Assembly (NCBI GenBank): GCA_033782935.1
Contig: JAWQEG010001306.1
Coordinates: 1,984,001-2,048,000 of the forward strand
Reading direction: 5' to 3'
DNA length: 64,000 nucleotides
From: Petrolisthes cinctipes
Lineage: Eukaryota; Arthropoda; Malacostraca; Decapoda; Porcellanidae
Below are positions 21,080 to 33,313 of this stretch, in pieces (within the stretch, counting starts at the first letter, position 1; each line of letters starts with the position of its first letter). The notes under the pieces are model-generated. The model did no database searches. It was not told the DNA's origin and saw nothing but the letters and a program-made list of their open reading frames with translations. The translations under genes and the position numbers were made by a program.

Positions 21080-22206
21080 CTTCCCGTGCTGCTGTCCATT
21101 GGCTACGTCTAATGTCTGCTCTGTTACAAGATGATGACGATGATGCAGAGGAGATAACTGAGGAGGAGTGTCGCCGTGCTCTCTCTCGAGGTAGAGCTTC
21201 TTCCCCTGGTGATGATGGTATTACTTATGCTGTGCTGCGCCTACTTCAACAAGTTCCTGGGAACCCTCTACTTCGACTGTACAATCTTTGTTTTCGTGAC
21301 AGTTGTGTACCACGAGCCTGGACCAGCAGCACAATAATACCCATCCCTAAGCCCGGCACTGCGAAGTTCAGGCCTATTTCCCTTACTTACTGTTTCTGTA
21401 AGGTTATGGAGAGAATCTTACTCAATCGTCTCATGTACAGATGGCAGGATCGCCTTTCTCCATGGCGGTTTGGTTTCCTTCCCCAGCGGAGCACACATCA
21501 CTGCCTAGTCGACCTGTACTCTCGCCTTTCCAGGGACAGTGTGGTTGCTTTCATTGACCTTCGAAGTGCCTTCGATGTTGCTAATAGAGACGTCATTTTG
21601 GATCAACTGGTTGACTTTGGGATAAAGGGTAATCTACTACGGTGGATTCGGGGCTACCTGAGTAACAGGACCTCCCGTGTGTTTTTCAGTGGTGCACTCA
21701 GTCCTTTGTGCAGTTTTTATCTTGGTACGCCTCAAGGTGGTGTTCTCAGCCCATTGTTATTTAATATTCTGATGCATCGGTTGCTCACTTCTCTCCCTGA
21801 TATTCCTGGAACTACAATTACATGCTATGCTGATGATATCTGTGTTCATTCTACCTCACCAAGGGATCTCCAGCGGTTTCTTGACTCCTTCTCTGTGGTC
21901 TCCTCTCACTGTGGCATTATTGTCTCCCCAGATAAGAGCAGAATATTCACCTGCCGCCTTCCTCAAGCTCAGCCAGTGTTCACCATTGGAGGGACTGTCA
22001 TTCCCATGTGTTTCCAGTACTGCTACCTGGGTGCGCCAGTTAATATTTGGCCGATTGTCCCTGCCAGACCTCAAGACCATCCCATTGTCCAGGACTTATT
22101 GGGTCGTCTCCAGCACCGACTTACACCACTTCAATGGCTATCTAACAACTCCTCGGGCATCTCCATCCCAGTAGCCAGGACCATCTATATTGCTTTTATC
22201 CGTTCA
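21080..22206 (+). pseudogene. LINE family J2, RT fragment, plus strand
   Basis: An uninterrupted RT frame: SPGDDGITYAVLRLLQQVPG, AKFRPISLTYCFCKVMERI, FGFLPQRSTHHCLVDLY, AFIDLRSAFDVANRDV, TPQGGVLSPLLFNILMHRL and CYADDICVHST. It is nearly identical (about 1-2% differences by eye) to the minus-strand J2 element at 24355-25490, which has a 7-bp deletion near 24940 that this copy lacks. It begins directly after J1's AATC tail and ends abruptly at 22206, where a minus-strand gag fragment begins. With the 24-25 kb copy it forms an inverted pair separated by about 2.2 kb. Confidence 0.9.
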
Positions 22207-22207
22207 T

Positions 22208-22745
22208 TCCATGTCAAAATTTCTGGCACTTAAAACATCTCAAGGGGTTCGGAATATAAGGTCTTACATTACAAATTTTATATCCAACCCGAATAGTTTC
22301 AGGTAGTGAAGCTTTACCAAAAGTCAAAATAACCGAAGCAGTCTTAACTCTCTCGCCATGCTCCAAACGGGAAATGCGACGTGCAGCAATGACATCCTGA
22401 TCTCTCATTTCATGGACGATATCTGTCTCCTCCATGTACAAGAACTCCCTACAGGAGACAACTCCCCTGCACGAGTTCATGGACTCAGGAATCGAACAAA
22501 CAACATCGTAACAATGAAACTTGGTCATCTTCAAAAGATCATTGATTTGGCCAGCATTAATCGTCTTAACAAGGAGGGATCCATTCGACAATTTCTTGAC
22601 CTGGTCCACCTCGCCACAACAATAGTCAATCACCTTCTTAACAATGACGGGGTTGACACTTGTTATAGGAGTTGTCCCAGATGCGAGAATCGTCACAAAC
22701 TTAGCATTATCAGGCCTTATCAAGGATTGAGCCGGGTCAGGACTT
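22208..22745 (-). pseudogene. LINE family J4 ORF1 (gag-like) N-terminal fragment
   Basis: Minus-strand frame with VNPVIVKKVIDYCCGEVDQV, SMNSCRGVVSCREF, IVHEMRDQDVIAARRI, TASVILTFGKASLPETI and the first half of a CCHC knuckle (LRCFKCQKF), where it is cut by the J2 junction. It is homologous to the ORF1s of J3 (28.4 kb) and J5 (41.5 kb) but distinct from both, so it is a third family. The function inferred for such proteins is RNA binding in the retrotransposon particle. Confidence 0.85.
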
Positions 22746-23016
22746 AAGTTTTTGTCTGTATATATTTCTTCTACTTGATGTAGTAGTGGAGTTTATTATT
22801 TGTGATTGTGTTGTGTGTGTTATAGTTTTTTTTTTTTTAATTCATTGCGCCGTAGCGTCAGTCAATAGGCAGACAACAGTACACAAGGGTAGGTGGGACT
22901 CACGAGAACCCAATGACCACACACACACACAAGCACACACACATGCGCACACACACACATCACGAAAACATAACAGAATGAAGCACAAGTATACAGACAA
23001 ATATTTACATCATGAC

Positions 23017-26000
23017 CTACTTAAATCCACCAAAACAAGGGTGGCGCACCAGAAGTTCCTCCAGACCCTGATGGTTCAGCAGGTGTCGACAAATCACATC
23101 AAGTGGCAGGCCCTGGGGCAGCAAGTGTCGGACAGTGGGGCAGGCTAGGCAATAGTGCTCTATAGTGTTAGCACGAGGCGCTCGACACAAGCGACACTCA
23201 GTGAAGGGAGGCTCACCCTGCATCCCAGCAACCTGCCACGGTGGCTGGTAGCCAAGCCTCAAACGAGCAGAGACTACATTGTGCCTCCGAACCATGAGGC
23301 CTCGACGATGGTAGGATTATTTGTGACGGCATACAGACTCGTAATGGGTGATGGAGATGCTGAAGGGCCTCTCGGCATCCCTGCGTCACCGTACAGGGAG
23401 GAGAGCGGCGGAGCGGACTTTAGAGAGGTAACATGTCAGGGAGAGAGGACGTCCAGCACCACGAGGAGGCAGATGGTAGGCTTCCTTTGCGAGTCTGTTA
23501 ACTGTACCATTGTGACGTAAACCTACATGGGATGGCACCCATAAAAATTTGACAGTCAATTTACGATGACGCAATAAGGCCAAAAACGATAAAATCTGCT
23601 GAATAACAGTAGAGTGTGTGGGCTGAACACTAGAGAGGGAATGAAGGGCAGGTTTGGAGTCACAAAAAATGGCAGCATTCACTCCACGTTGACAAACAAC
23701 ACTAACAGCATCCAGAATGGCATACAGTTCACACAATGTTGAGCTAGAGTGGTTACAGAGACGACGGCCAACCCAGCCCCCTGGAGGTGACTCCAGGTCA
23801 GGCGAGAAAACAGCACAACCTGCTGCACCATCCACCTGCAATGAGCCATCAGTGTAGAGGCAGTATGGATCTGTGATGGAGGAAGTCACTGTTTCTATGT
23901 GTTCCAGAGCCAACTGCCGCTGTAGAGAAGACAGCTCCGACTTGGAAGTAGGTGTAAAGCTCACATCAGGTGTTGGTAGCATCCATGGAGGGGGCCCTGG
24001 GGGGACGTCTGCAACCATTATATCTATATTAAGATCACGGAGCACAGAGGAAACAGACCTTATAAGAATACGTCCAGCAGGCAGTATGGGAGGGACCGGG
24101 TAGTTTGGTCTAAGAGAAGTCCTGACTAACTGAGAGTAATGGGGTGAAAGATGTGGGAAATGGAGGCACTTGACAGTGAAGCAAGTAACATTACAATACA
24201 TTCTCTCGATTAATGGGGGAAGACGCAACTCACGCTGCATGTTCACTATCCTGGTCGACATTGGACAGCCGAGAATTATTCTCATTGCTCTATTCTGAAA
24301 TTTTTCTAAAGTTTCCAGAGTAGCCATAGGAAGTTGAATCAAAGCAGGGGAAAGGTAATCAACAACTGAACGGATAAAAGCAATATAGATGGTCCTGGCT
24401 ACTAGGATGGAGATGCCCGAGGAGTTGTTAGATAGCCATTGAAGTGGTCTAAGTCGGCGCTGGAGACGACCCAATAAGTCCTGGACAATGGGATGGTCTT
24501 GAGGTCTGGCAGGGACAATCGGCCAAATATTGACTTGTGCACCCAGGTAGCAGTACTGGGAACACTTGGGAATGACAGTCCCTCCAATGGTGAACACTGG
24601 CTGAGCTTGAGGAAGGCGGCAGGTGAATATTCTGCTCTTATCTGGGGAGACAATAATGCCACAGTGAGAGGAGACCACAGAGAAGGAGTCAAGAAACCGC
24701 TGGAGATCCCTTGGTGAGGTAGAATGAACACAGATATCATCAGCATAGCATGTAATTGTAGTTCCAGGAATATCAGGGAGAGAAGTGAGCAACTGATGCA
24801 TCAGAATATTAAATAACAATAGGCTGAGAACACCACCTTGAGGGGTACCAAGATGAAAACTGCACAAAGGACTGCGTGCACCACTGAAAAACACACGGGA
24901 GGTCCTGTTACTCAGGTAGCCCCGAATCCACCGTAGTAGGCTATCCCAAAGTCAACCAGTTGATCCAAAATGACGTCTCTATTAGCAACATCGAAGGCAC
25001 TTCGAAGGTCAATGAAGGCCACCACACTGTCCCTGGAAAGGCGAGAGTACAGGTCGACTAGGCAGTGATGTGTGCTCCGCTGGGGAAGGAAACCAAACAG
25101 CCATGGAGAAAGGCGATCCTGCCATCTGTACATGAGACGATTGAGTAAGATTCTCTCCATAACCTTACAGACACAGGAAGTAAGGGAAATAGGCCTGAAC
25201 TTCGCAGTGCCGGGCTTAGGGATGGGTATTATTGTGCTACTGGTCCAGGCTCGTGGTACACAACCGTCACGAAGACAAAGATTGTACAGTCGAAGTAGAG
25301 GGTTCCCAGGAACTTGTTGAAGTAGGCGCAGCACAGCATAAGTAATACCATCATCACCAGGGGAAGAAGCTCTACCCCGAGAGAGAGCACGGCGACACTC
25401 CTCCTCAGTTATCTCCTCTGCATCATCGTCATCATCTTGTAACAGAACAGACATTAGACGTAGCCAATGGACAGCAGCATGGGAAGCGAGTGCATCTTGT
25501 ATGTGGATGGGTAGACTGGCTGGGGTAGATTGTTTTGACCAGGCATCGACAAGTTGTTTGGCATAGTCGTCAGGAGTGTGATGACGAGCAGTGGCCGGTG
25601 TCTTTTTACCAACCCGACGGATGAGGTGCCACATAGAAGCCACACTTGTTTGCTGGTTGCTGCTGTCCATGAACCGCTGCCAAGACTCAGTGTGAGCACA
25701 ATCCTGCTGGGCAACTAAAGCGTCCCTAGACATCTGGTAACGATGGAGTAGGTCAGGGGTTGGGTTGGCTTGAAACAATAGGCCATCACGTTCAGCCTTC
25801 TCCTTTGCCTCCTGTATACGTGCATCCAGCGTCCAGGAGTGGGCAGTATGGCGATGCTGGAGGTGTGGCCGGGAGACGTATAGCCTATAAAAGTCATGAG
25901 TAGCAGATACAAGATCAGAGTACAACTGTTCAGCTGATGATATGTCAAATGTAGGGAATACATGGGCCATAAATAAGATGTAAGTCGGGCAATATTTAGG

Positions 26001-26740
26001 GGGCACAGCAATAGGCAAACGAGTGGCTGAAGCACCTGACCCAGCAGTTAGAGAATAATGAAACCGAAGAGCAATGTGATCAGAGAATAAGTCTGGCACG
26101 GAGGAGCACTGGACCTGAGATGCTATCAGGCCAGACGAGAGGATGTAATCCAGAGTACCTCCCCGGCAATAAGTGGCACCGCCAGTGTCCCAGTGTGTCA
26201 GATGATGCTTGCGGATGTATGAAAGGAGACGAACACCATTACGATTAATAGAGCCAGTACTTTACCCAAATCAGAATGCCGAGCATTAAAATCTCCCATA
26301 TACACCATACCACGCACTGTTGGAGAAGGAAGAGCCTCAAGAGTGAGTCTAGCTGGGGCAGAATAGACATTACATAGTTGTAGTACTCCATTCCCAGGTA
26401 GAACCTCAAATAGCTGAAGGGTCATGTCAGGATCAGTGGAGGTACGGAGAAGGCGATTTGGCAAGGAGCTATGTATGTAAGTCAGGAGACCATTCCTTAC
26501 CAGATGAACATATGGCACATAACCTGAGAGGGGAGGAGCTTGCCCAGCAGCAAGCGGCCGTCCTGGAAATGCTTCTTGGAGAAAAATAACACTGGGATAA
26601 TGACGAAAAACATAGGGCTTGTGTTGAGTGAGCTTAGCATAACTGGTGATACCACATATATTCCAGGAGATGACATCCAGCCAACAATCACTAGCGAACT
26701 CTGTATTTGGAGGTAGAAGTCCGGTGAGTGGGGGCAGATG
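23017..26740 (-). pseudogene. J2 ORF2: endonuclease, reverse transcriptase, RNase H; four breaks
   Basis: Endonuclease: VISWNICGITSYAKL, FLQEAFPG, MGDFNARHSDLG, then a one-base loss in an A run near 26268, and FSDHIALRF in the restored frame. RT: AKFRPISLTSCVCKVMERI, AFIDLRSAFDVANRDV, a 7-bp deletion near 24940 (visible against the plus-strand copy), TPQGGVLSLLLF and CYADDICVHST. RNase H: LYTDGSLQVDGAAG, LCELYAILDAV, FCDSKPALHSL and WVPSHVGLRHNGTVNRLA, where the fourth acidic residue is apparently Asn. In-frame stops occur at 23386-23388 and 23317-23319. The C-terminus holds a Cys/His motif (ECRLCRAPRANTIEHYCLAC) and stops at 23017. Confidence 0.85.
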
Positions 26741-28153
26741 AGCGACCTGGAGAAGAAGATGGACCAGGAGAAGGGACTGACTCGAAAAGCTTTTCAAGGC
26801 GAGATGCAACAGTATCCATCTTTTCGGTAAGGGTAGTGACAGTTGAGATGATGGCCTGCTGAGCCTCGACCAAGGTGGAGAGTTTGGAGTCATTGGCAGC
26901 CTGAGCGGCAACCAGCCCATCAATCCTGGCTTCAAGGGCAGAAAAGCGGTTTTCGAGAGCCGTACATCGTGCCATGAGGGTAGCAACAGACTTGCGGAGG
27001 GCCAGGTCTGGAGGTGAGGCAGGGCTGGTAGGAGGAGCAGACTGGGGAGGTGGTGGTGGTGGTGGTGGTGGTAGTAGTAGAGACACGAGCCTGGACCTTA
27101 CGTCGAGTACATCCATGCCACACGTTAACCCCTGGCTGAAGGCATCGTGGATATTTCCATCGAGACGTATCTTCAGGAGGTGAAGGCTCAGAGGTGGAGG
27201 CAGCAGGACGTGATGGTTCACCACCAACAGGACACGTCTTGGAATCATAGTCGGCCGCACACCATGCACACTTCGGCCTGGCAGAACAGTACCGGGAGAT
27301 ATGCCCAACTCCCCAGCACCTGTAGCACCAAGGCTGGTCATTATGAAGTTTCCTCACCTCACACGGTGGAAGACAAGGGAGGAAATCAAAGGAAATCTCA
27401 TTTGGAGGTGGATCGGGTTGACTCCAGACAACAACAATACGGCTAATGGGGGAACCATCTTGGAAAAAACGACGGGCAAAGTATCCTTTGGCAAGTTACG
27501 GGTCAACATCAATAGGAAAACGGGTGAGGATGTAGCTGGGGAACTTACGAGGCCTCTCAGGTGAGTCTTCAAGAATGAGAGGCAGAGATAAAAATTCACC
27601 AGCCTTCACACTATCAATGATGTCCTGATGCTTCCTAGAGATGTAGACAAACCGGGAGGTGACAGCAGCCATCTTGACTTCAGCCAGTTCACGCTGCAAC
27701 TGGAAGGCCCTGTTGACATCAGACAACCAACGCAGCTTTGTGTCCGTAGATGGGTTTCCAGAGAAGGAGAGTTTGACATAGGCATCTCTCGGGGCAAAAG
27801 CAGGAAGGTTGGACGAGGGCAAGGAGTTGGTATACAAAGAAGAAACACCAGGGTGAGGCAGAGAAGGTACGTCGTGCACAGCTGAAGCACCCTTGGCAGT
27901 CTTGGCAGCTGGAGGCAAACAGTCCACACCATCGGAATCCTGCGAGGAGTCGGACGAGGCATCAACAGGTCGCTTGGTAGAGGTTGAGGAGGTGGACGGC
28001 TGCACCCTGAGCTGCGGAGTGACCGAAGAGATGGGGGGGAGGGTTGCGAGAAGGCAGCTCAGGCCAGTGATCCTCAATTGGAGACTCGTCTTCCTCCGAC
28101 ATTGCCAAGTCGGCCTCCAAGCAGGAATCCGCACTCTCCATCAGGCCAGGCAA
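26691..28153 (-). pseudogene. J2 ORF1 (gag-like): acidic N-terminus, CCHC knuckles, coiled coil; three breaks
   Basis: N-terminal MESADSCLEADLAMSEEDES leads to a frameshift in the G/C run at 28031-28037. The middle region contains YVKLSFSGNPSTDTKLRWL and FVYISRKHQDIIDSVKAGEF. A TAA at 27496-27498 interrupts it in frame. Zinc knuckles follow: WCYRCWGVGHISRYC (CCHC) and KCAWCAADYDSKTC, where the expected His appears to be Tyr. A frameshift within the proline/GGT repeat near 27050-27080 leads into a heptad-like coiled coil (TALENRFSALEARIDGL, LTEKMDTVASRLEKLFE) and a Ser/Pro tail ending at 26691. Typical LINE ORF1 layout. Confidence 0.8.
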
Positions 28154-28380
28154 GGCCTAGATGGAAAGCAAACAACAGCACAAACAACTAAACACTCAAT
28201 CAGCCAGGGACACACACACACACACACCCACACACACACAGACAATCACATCAAAACTATACACAGAACCACAACAGACAAACAACACCAGCAACACCAC
28301 AGAAACAACAACACACAAACAAGAACTCACAAACAACACAAAAAACACAAACAAGAGCTCCAAAACAACACAAACGAGAA

Positions 28381-29640
28381 TGGAGGCAGAGCGCCACGAG
28401 TACATCCACACTCCACCTGTTCTGGAGCGAGACTGCTCGTTATGTAATATTAGATGTGTAGATGAGGGTCAGTCTCTCAAGACTGTTAACCCCTTTATCA
28501 TCAAAAAGGTCCTTGATGGTCAAGCAGGTGGCAGTCGTGATTCTGCTAAGAAGTCTCCTGGTGAAAGTACTGAAGGCATCCCAGTTTAAGGATCTCCTTA
28601 AACTGACGCAAATTCATAACTTGAAGGTGATAACCACCATTCCAGTTGGGCCAAATACCTGTAAGGGCGTCATTTTCCATAGGGATTTTGCCACTCTAAA
28701 TGAGGCAGACATTTTGGAAGGAATGAAGGACCAAGGCGTTGTTGATGTTCAAAGTATGACCAGGATGAGAGAGAACAAGAGAGAGAAATTTGGCTTATGT
28801 TTCATGACTTTTGCTTCAGCCCAGATTCCGGAAACGGTAAAGATTGGATACGAAATAGTTCACGTTAGACCATATGTTCAGAAACCGATGCGTTGTTTCC
28901 GTTGCCAGAAATTCGGACACACAGCATTGAGGTGCTTCAATAAAGATTCATTCACTTGTGGTAAATGTGCAGGTAGTCACGAAACAGAATTGTGTACAGA
29001 GACAGTTCTCAGGTGTGCTAATTGTGGCGGCCCCCACCAGGCAAGTGCAGGTCACTGCAGGAGCCTTAAAGTGGAGACTGAGGCAATGGCATACATGAGG
29101 GCTCATGATGTCAGTTATGGTGAGGCAAAGAGGAAGGTGGAGGGGGATAACCAAACTCCAACAAGTTTCCTATGCTGCAGCTGTGACTGGCACCACTGCT
29201 CTTGCTAGTGAAACAGATGTTAACGTGACTATCCAGGCAAAGGATAACGAAATTAAAGAATTAAAGGACACAGTAAGTAAATTAACGCTTCTAGTAGAAA
29301 ATTTGACAAAGAAATTAGAAGTTGTTGAATCAACTCAGCAAAAGAAGCACCACAAAGCTGATGATACCGTATCAGCTTCTAAATCTCATGTTCTCGCTCA
29401 GGTGACTCCCATGAAGCCTACATCCGGGAGTCGTCCAGCTCGACGACGAGCCGTTCGAGGACTGGCTCTGTACCTCATGGAGAGGAACAGGCGATGGAGG
29501 CTACCGTCGCGAAACCATCCCGAGGGAGGTCCCCGGGAAGTGCAGGGGAGGAAGAGGGTCTTCCCTCCCAGCACAAAAATGTTTGGCCAGACGAACAAGG
29601 CCCCAAGAAACCCCATAAACAGCGATAATCTTCGCGCTAA
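28381..29640 (+). pseudogene. J3 ORF1 (gag-like) with three CCHC zinc knuckles
   Basis: The N-terminus (…SLKTVNPFIIKKVLDGQAGG) is in one frame; a frameshift near 28550 leads to the long frame with LLVKVLKASQFKDLLKLTQI, FGLCFMTFASAQIPETVKIG, MRCFRCQKFGHTALRC, FTCGKCAGSHETELC and LRCANCGGPHQASAGHC, three knuckles in a row. Another frameshift near 29150 leads to SYAAAVTGTTALASE and a coiled coil (IKELKDTVSKLTLLVENLTK). The arginine/serine-rich tail is frame-damaged and ends just before the endonuclease. Confidence 0.8.
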
Positions 29641-32600
29641 CCATACTCCAATGGAATTGTCGAAGTCTTAGAGCTAGATTAAATGAACTTACGCTGCCGA
29701 TAATATTGCCCTTCAGGAAACTCATCTGAACGACCAAGTCGAAGACGAGGTTGATCAGCTTCGGAACCACAGGTTAATTAGGAGGGACCGTGGGGGGAGG
29801 GGTGGAGGTGGAGTGGCAATCTACATCCGCCATAACCTCCCATTCACTGATGTGCCCTGTAATTTTCCTCTGGAAAGTGTCGCTTGCAGAGATAAATTCG
29901 GTGGCACCTACCTGACTATCTGTTCTGTCTACTGTCCTCCTGATTCAATTACTTATGATGATGTTTTTGATCTACAGGACAGTCTGCCCAATAGAAAATT
30001 AATTTTAGGAGATTTTAATGCTTATCATACATTATAGGGTTCCCTGCAGGATGATAGAAAGGGGGAACAGATGGCTAGGCTAATCAGTTATTCCAATTTG
30101 GTTCTTCTGAATGACGGTAGTCCGACGAGAGTTGATGATAATACTGGTAATTTTAGAGTCCTTGACCTATCTCTGGTCTCCCCATAATTTGCAGCCTCCT
30201 GCCAGTGGCTACCCATTGATGACTCATTGGGAAGCGACCATTTTCCTATTTTGATTAGGTTTAAAAGTGATACTATCAAAGAGCCTTCAGCACCTAAATT
30301 TAACGTAAAAAAAGCAGACTGGGTGTCCTTCACAGAGGGTGTCAATATTGAAATTGTTGGAGAAACCATTGATGATAAAGTAAATAATATTCAAGATAAT
30401 ATCCTCAAAGCCGCAATGGCAACAATTCCTAAGACTTCGGTAGATAGCGCAAAGCATAGAGTTTCATGGTGGATGCCAGATTGCCGCAGGGTACTGTGTG
30501 AGAGGAATAGAGCCTACAGACTCTTCAAAAATCACATTAGTGATGAGAACTTTCGCAAATATAAACTTGCGAGAGCTAGGGCTCGTCGAACCATCAGACA
30601 AGCCAAACGAGAATCCTGGCGATGCTTTGTCTCTAGTATAAATAGTGAAACATCAATATCCCAAGTCTGTAAGAAAATTAAATAAGAAAAAAATATCTAA
30701 TATAATTACCAACATTACTTTTAATAACATCAACTATGACGAACCTAGAGACATTGCTAACGCCCTCGCCAGGCAGTTCTCTTTTGCTAGCAGCTCTGAA
30801 AGCCTGTAGTGGGACATCCCCAGGACCCGATGAGATTCGGTATGAGATGATAAAGCATCTTGATCATGGTTCCATGATCAAGATGTTGCAAGTGTTAAAC
30901 GAGATTTGGAGGGGTCACACATTTCCAAACTCGTGGCACTTTGCACATGTCATTCCCATACCGATAAGAGGGGGGGACCCCAGATCGACTTCATCGTATC
31001 GCCCTATTGCGCTCACAAGTTGTTTATGCAAGGTCATAGAACGAATTGTTAATCGTAGGTTATTGCAATTTTTAATTTCCAGGAATTTGCTGGTTGACGA
31101 GCAGTGTGGCTTCCGTAAAGGTCGCCAGACGTTCGATCGGCTTGTAAACCTGGAAGTTTAAATTCAAGAGGCATTTGCCAAAAAACAATTTTTGAATGCC
31201 GTATTTTTAGATATTGAAAAAGCCTACGACATGACTTGGCGACATGGCCTCCTCAGGAAACTATATGTGATGGGATTATGCGGTAACCTGCCCTTTTTTT
31301 TTAAACACTTCGTTTCTGACACAACTTTCTCTGTCAAGCTTTTTTCGGACACAGTCACTTTCTCGGACATATTTGTCCGTGCAAATGGGGTCACCCAGGG
31401 GAGTGTTCTGTCTCCGACCTTATTTCTATGTATGATCAATGACATTCTACCAGCTGTAATGCAGAGTTTTCGGCAACTCTGATCCAATTGGCACTGTATT
31501 TGATTCACATTTGTGGGGTTTTAAGTTTTCAGTAAGAAAGAGTGTATTGGTTATTTCACTCATAGGAAGAAGCCAGACGTCCGTCTGACTATGGGTGACA
31601 ACCCCCTACCAATTTAAAATTCTACTAAATTTCTTGGACTGCATTTTGACAGTCGATTGACATGGCGAGTCCATGTCAGTCAGTTAAAAATTAAATGTTT
31701 AAAAGCACTCAATTTGCTGAAGTTCATTTCTGGTACCAAATGGGGAGGATATAGGAAGTCATTGCTAATGCTATATAAATCCCTGATTAGATCTAGAGTA
31801 GCCTATGGGTCAATAGTGTATGGTTCGGCATCTGAGTCTGTGTTGAAAGGTTTGGATATGTGTCTTGGAGCCCTACGTTGCACTCGATTCGAGCTTCTAG
31901 AAATGGAGTCACAAGTGCCTCCCCTCCGTCTAAGACGAGACCAACAACTTTTAGTATACTGTGCTAAGAAATCCAGGGTGCCGAATCATCTTCCGGGGAA
32001 TACCTTGCTTCGGCAACTGCACCCGGGGGGCCATGGCGCTAGGCCACTGGCAGAGGGACTGAGTCATCTGTCCGGGAATCCCTGTGCCCCAGGGGGCGCT
32101 GGCGTGAGGCCAATGGGGACCAGGCCCCATGTTCAGGTGCCCGGGGAACCGAGTCATCCTCCCGGTAATGCATTGGTGAGGCATTTGCAGCCGGGGGGCC
32201 ATGGCGATAGGCCCCCAAGAAGGGTCGAGTTATCCGTCTGGGCATCACATGGCCCCTGAGGGCACTGGCGTGAGGTCCCTCAGAGCAAGACTCCACGACC
32301 TCGTAGAGTGTGTCGGTATAGAATTATCAACAATCGATTTCCTGGTTTTAGTAAACATTGCACCCTGGGTAACACTATTGTGGATTCCTGGTTGCCAGGG
32401 GTTAAATCCCGGGTGCCGGAAGTGGTGGTACACCAGAGGTTTCGTGAGATAATTGTGAAACATCTTTCATATTTTCATCTGTATACAGACGGTTCCAAGA
32501 CGGATGAATGTGTGGGTGCAGGTGTGTGGTCGACTGAATGTCAGTTTTCTTGCTGAACTATTTGCCTTATCGACGACCCACGATAGGATAGTTATCTTTA

Positions 32601-33060
32601 CTGATTTATTAAGTTCACTTCAAGCTATTAAATCCTTAAATACAACCAATAACGAAGTACAGTGTAGTATCATTAGTAAGCTGTTTTGTGCCAATAAATC
32701 AATCAAGCTAATATAGGTACCTTCACATTATGGTATCTATGGCAATGAACAGGCTGATATACTATCCGGGTCAACTGTTGATCTGGACCTTAGCATAGTC
32801 CGTACAGATCTCAGGTGTTTTGTTTCCCTCATTAAGTCTCGAATTTATCTCCTGTGGCAAAGGCAGTGGACCAGATTAAACATCAGAAATAAAGTACAAA
32901 AAGTTATTGAACCCTGGGCTACGTCATCATGGCGTAGCCGCAGGGACGAGGTAGTGTTGGCCCGTCTAAAGGTCAATGCCACATGGGTAACCCACCTGGA
33001 AGCATACATCAATAAAACTTTCCCCCCCATGTGCCCATCATGTAATGCAATAATGTCCAT
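29625..33060 (+). pseudogene. J3 ORF2: endonuclease, RT and RNase H remnants
   Basis: Endonuclease: LTILQWNCRSLRARLNEL, a small deletion, ADNIALQETHL, LILGDFNAYHTL followed by TAG where Trp is expected, a TAA near 30185, then LGSDHFPILI. RT: CSGTSPGPDEIRYEMIKH, SSYRPIALTSCLCKVIERI, CGFRKGRQTFDRL, VFLDIEKAYDMTWRHG and GVTQGSVLSPTLFLCMIND, but the YADD box region (31480-31560) is lost. The thumb is recognisable at 31650-31920. RNase H: LYTDGSKTDECVGAGVW, FTDLLSSLQAIKSL and YGIYGNEQADIL across stops and frameshifts. It ends CPSCNAIMS at about 33055. Confidence 0.8.
31981..32285. repeat. GC-rich tandem repeat (~80 bp, four diverged units) inside J3
   Basis: Units start near 31981, 32059, 32149 and 32225 with gaatcatcttccggggaat-like sequence and contain ggggggccatggcg. 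It is much more GC-rich than the host element and interrupts the region between thumb and RNase H. Confidence 0.75.
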
Positions 33061-33313
33061 TAGTTATTTAGTAATGTTTTGTAATCAATTTGAAAATCAA
33101 AGACATAAAATAAAACAATATTCCCAATTATAAAAATAGCCTTCACCATCGAAAATATTCTAGCAGATTATAAGAATATTATAAACAAACTAATGAGTTT
33201 TCTGAGGGAGACAAAACTTTATGACCTTATATAGATTGATATAATAAAATGGAACCATTGGCTTAATGACCTTTGGCTATACGCCGCTGGTTGATAGCCA
33301 ATAAATCCAACAA

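Larger units (their letters stand above)
22826..28200 (-). mobile_element. Near-complete non-LTR retrotransposon J2 (ORF1, EN-RT-RNase H ORF2, poly(A))
   Basis: On the minus strand it runs from a CA-rich 5' region (about 28200) through ORF1 and ORF2 to a 3' UTR with GT-rich repeats (22920-22965 on plus) and ends CGGCGCAATGAATT followed by 13 A (22826-22838 as T). It differs from J1 in having a poly(A) rather than AATC tail. At least seven small lesions are scattered along it, mostly in homopolymers or short repeats. I could not find a target duplication around it. Confidence 0.85.
28381..33313 (+). mobile_element. Decayed non-LTR retrotransposon J3 (ORF1 plus EN-RT-RNase H ORF2)
   Basis: Related to J4 and J5 by ORF1. 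It lies head to head with the J2 element. The 3' end (about 33270-33313) reads ...gctggttgatagccaataaatcc, resembling the ends of J1-like elements. It carries more frameshifts and stops than J1 or J2 and has an internal GC-rich tandem repeat (31981-32285), so it looks older. Confidence 0.8.

Noticed and set aside
22826..28300. CA-rich tracts at both ends of the minus-strand J2 as terminal repeats
   Set aside because: They are simple repeats without a shared unique core, and the element has a normal poly(A) LINE end.
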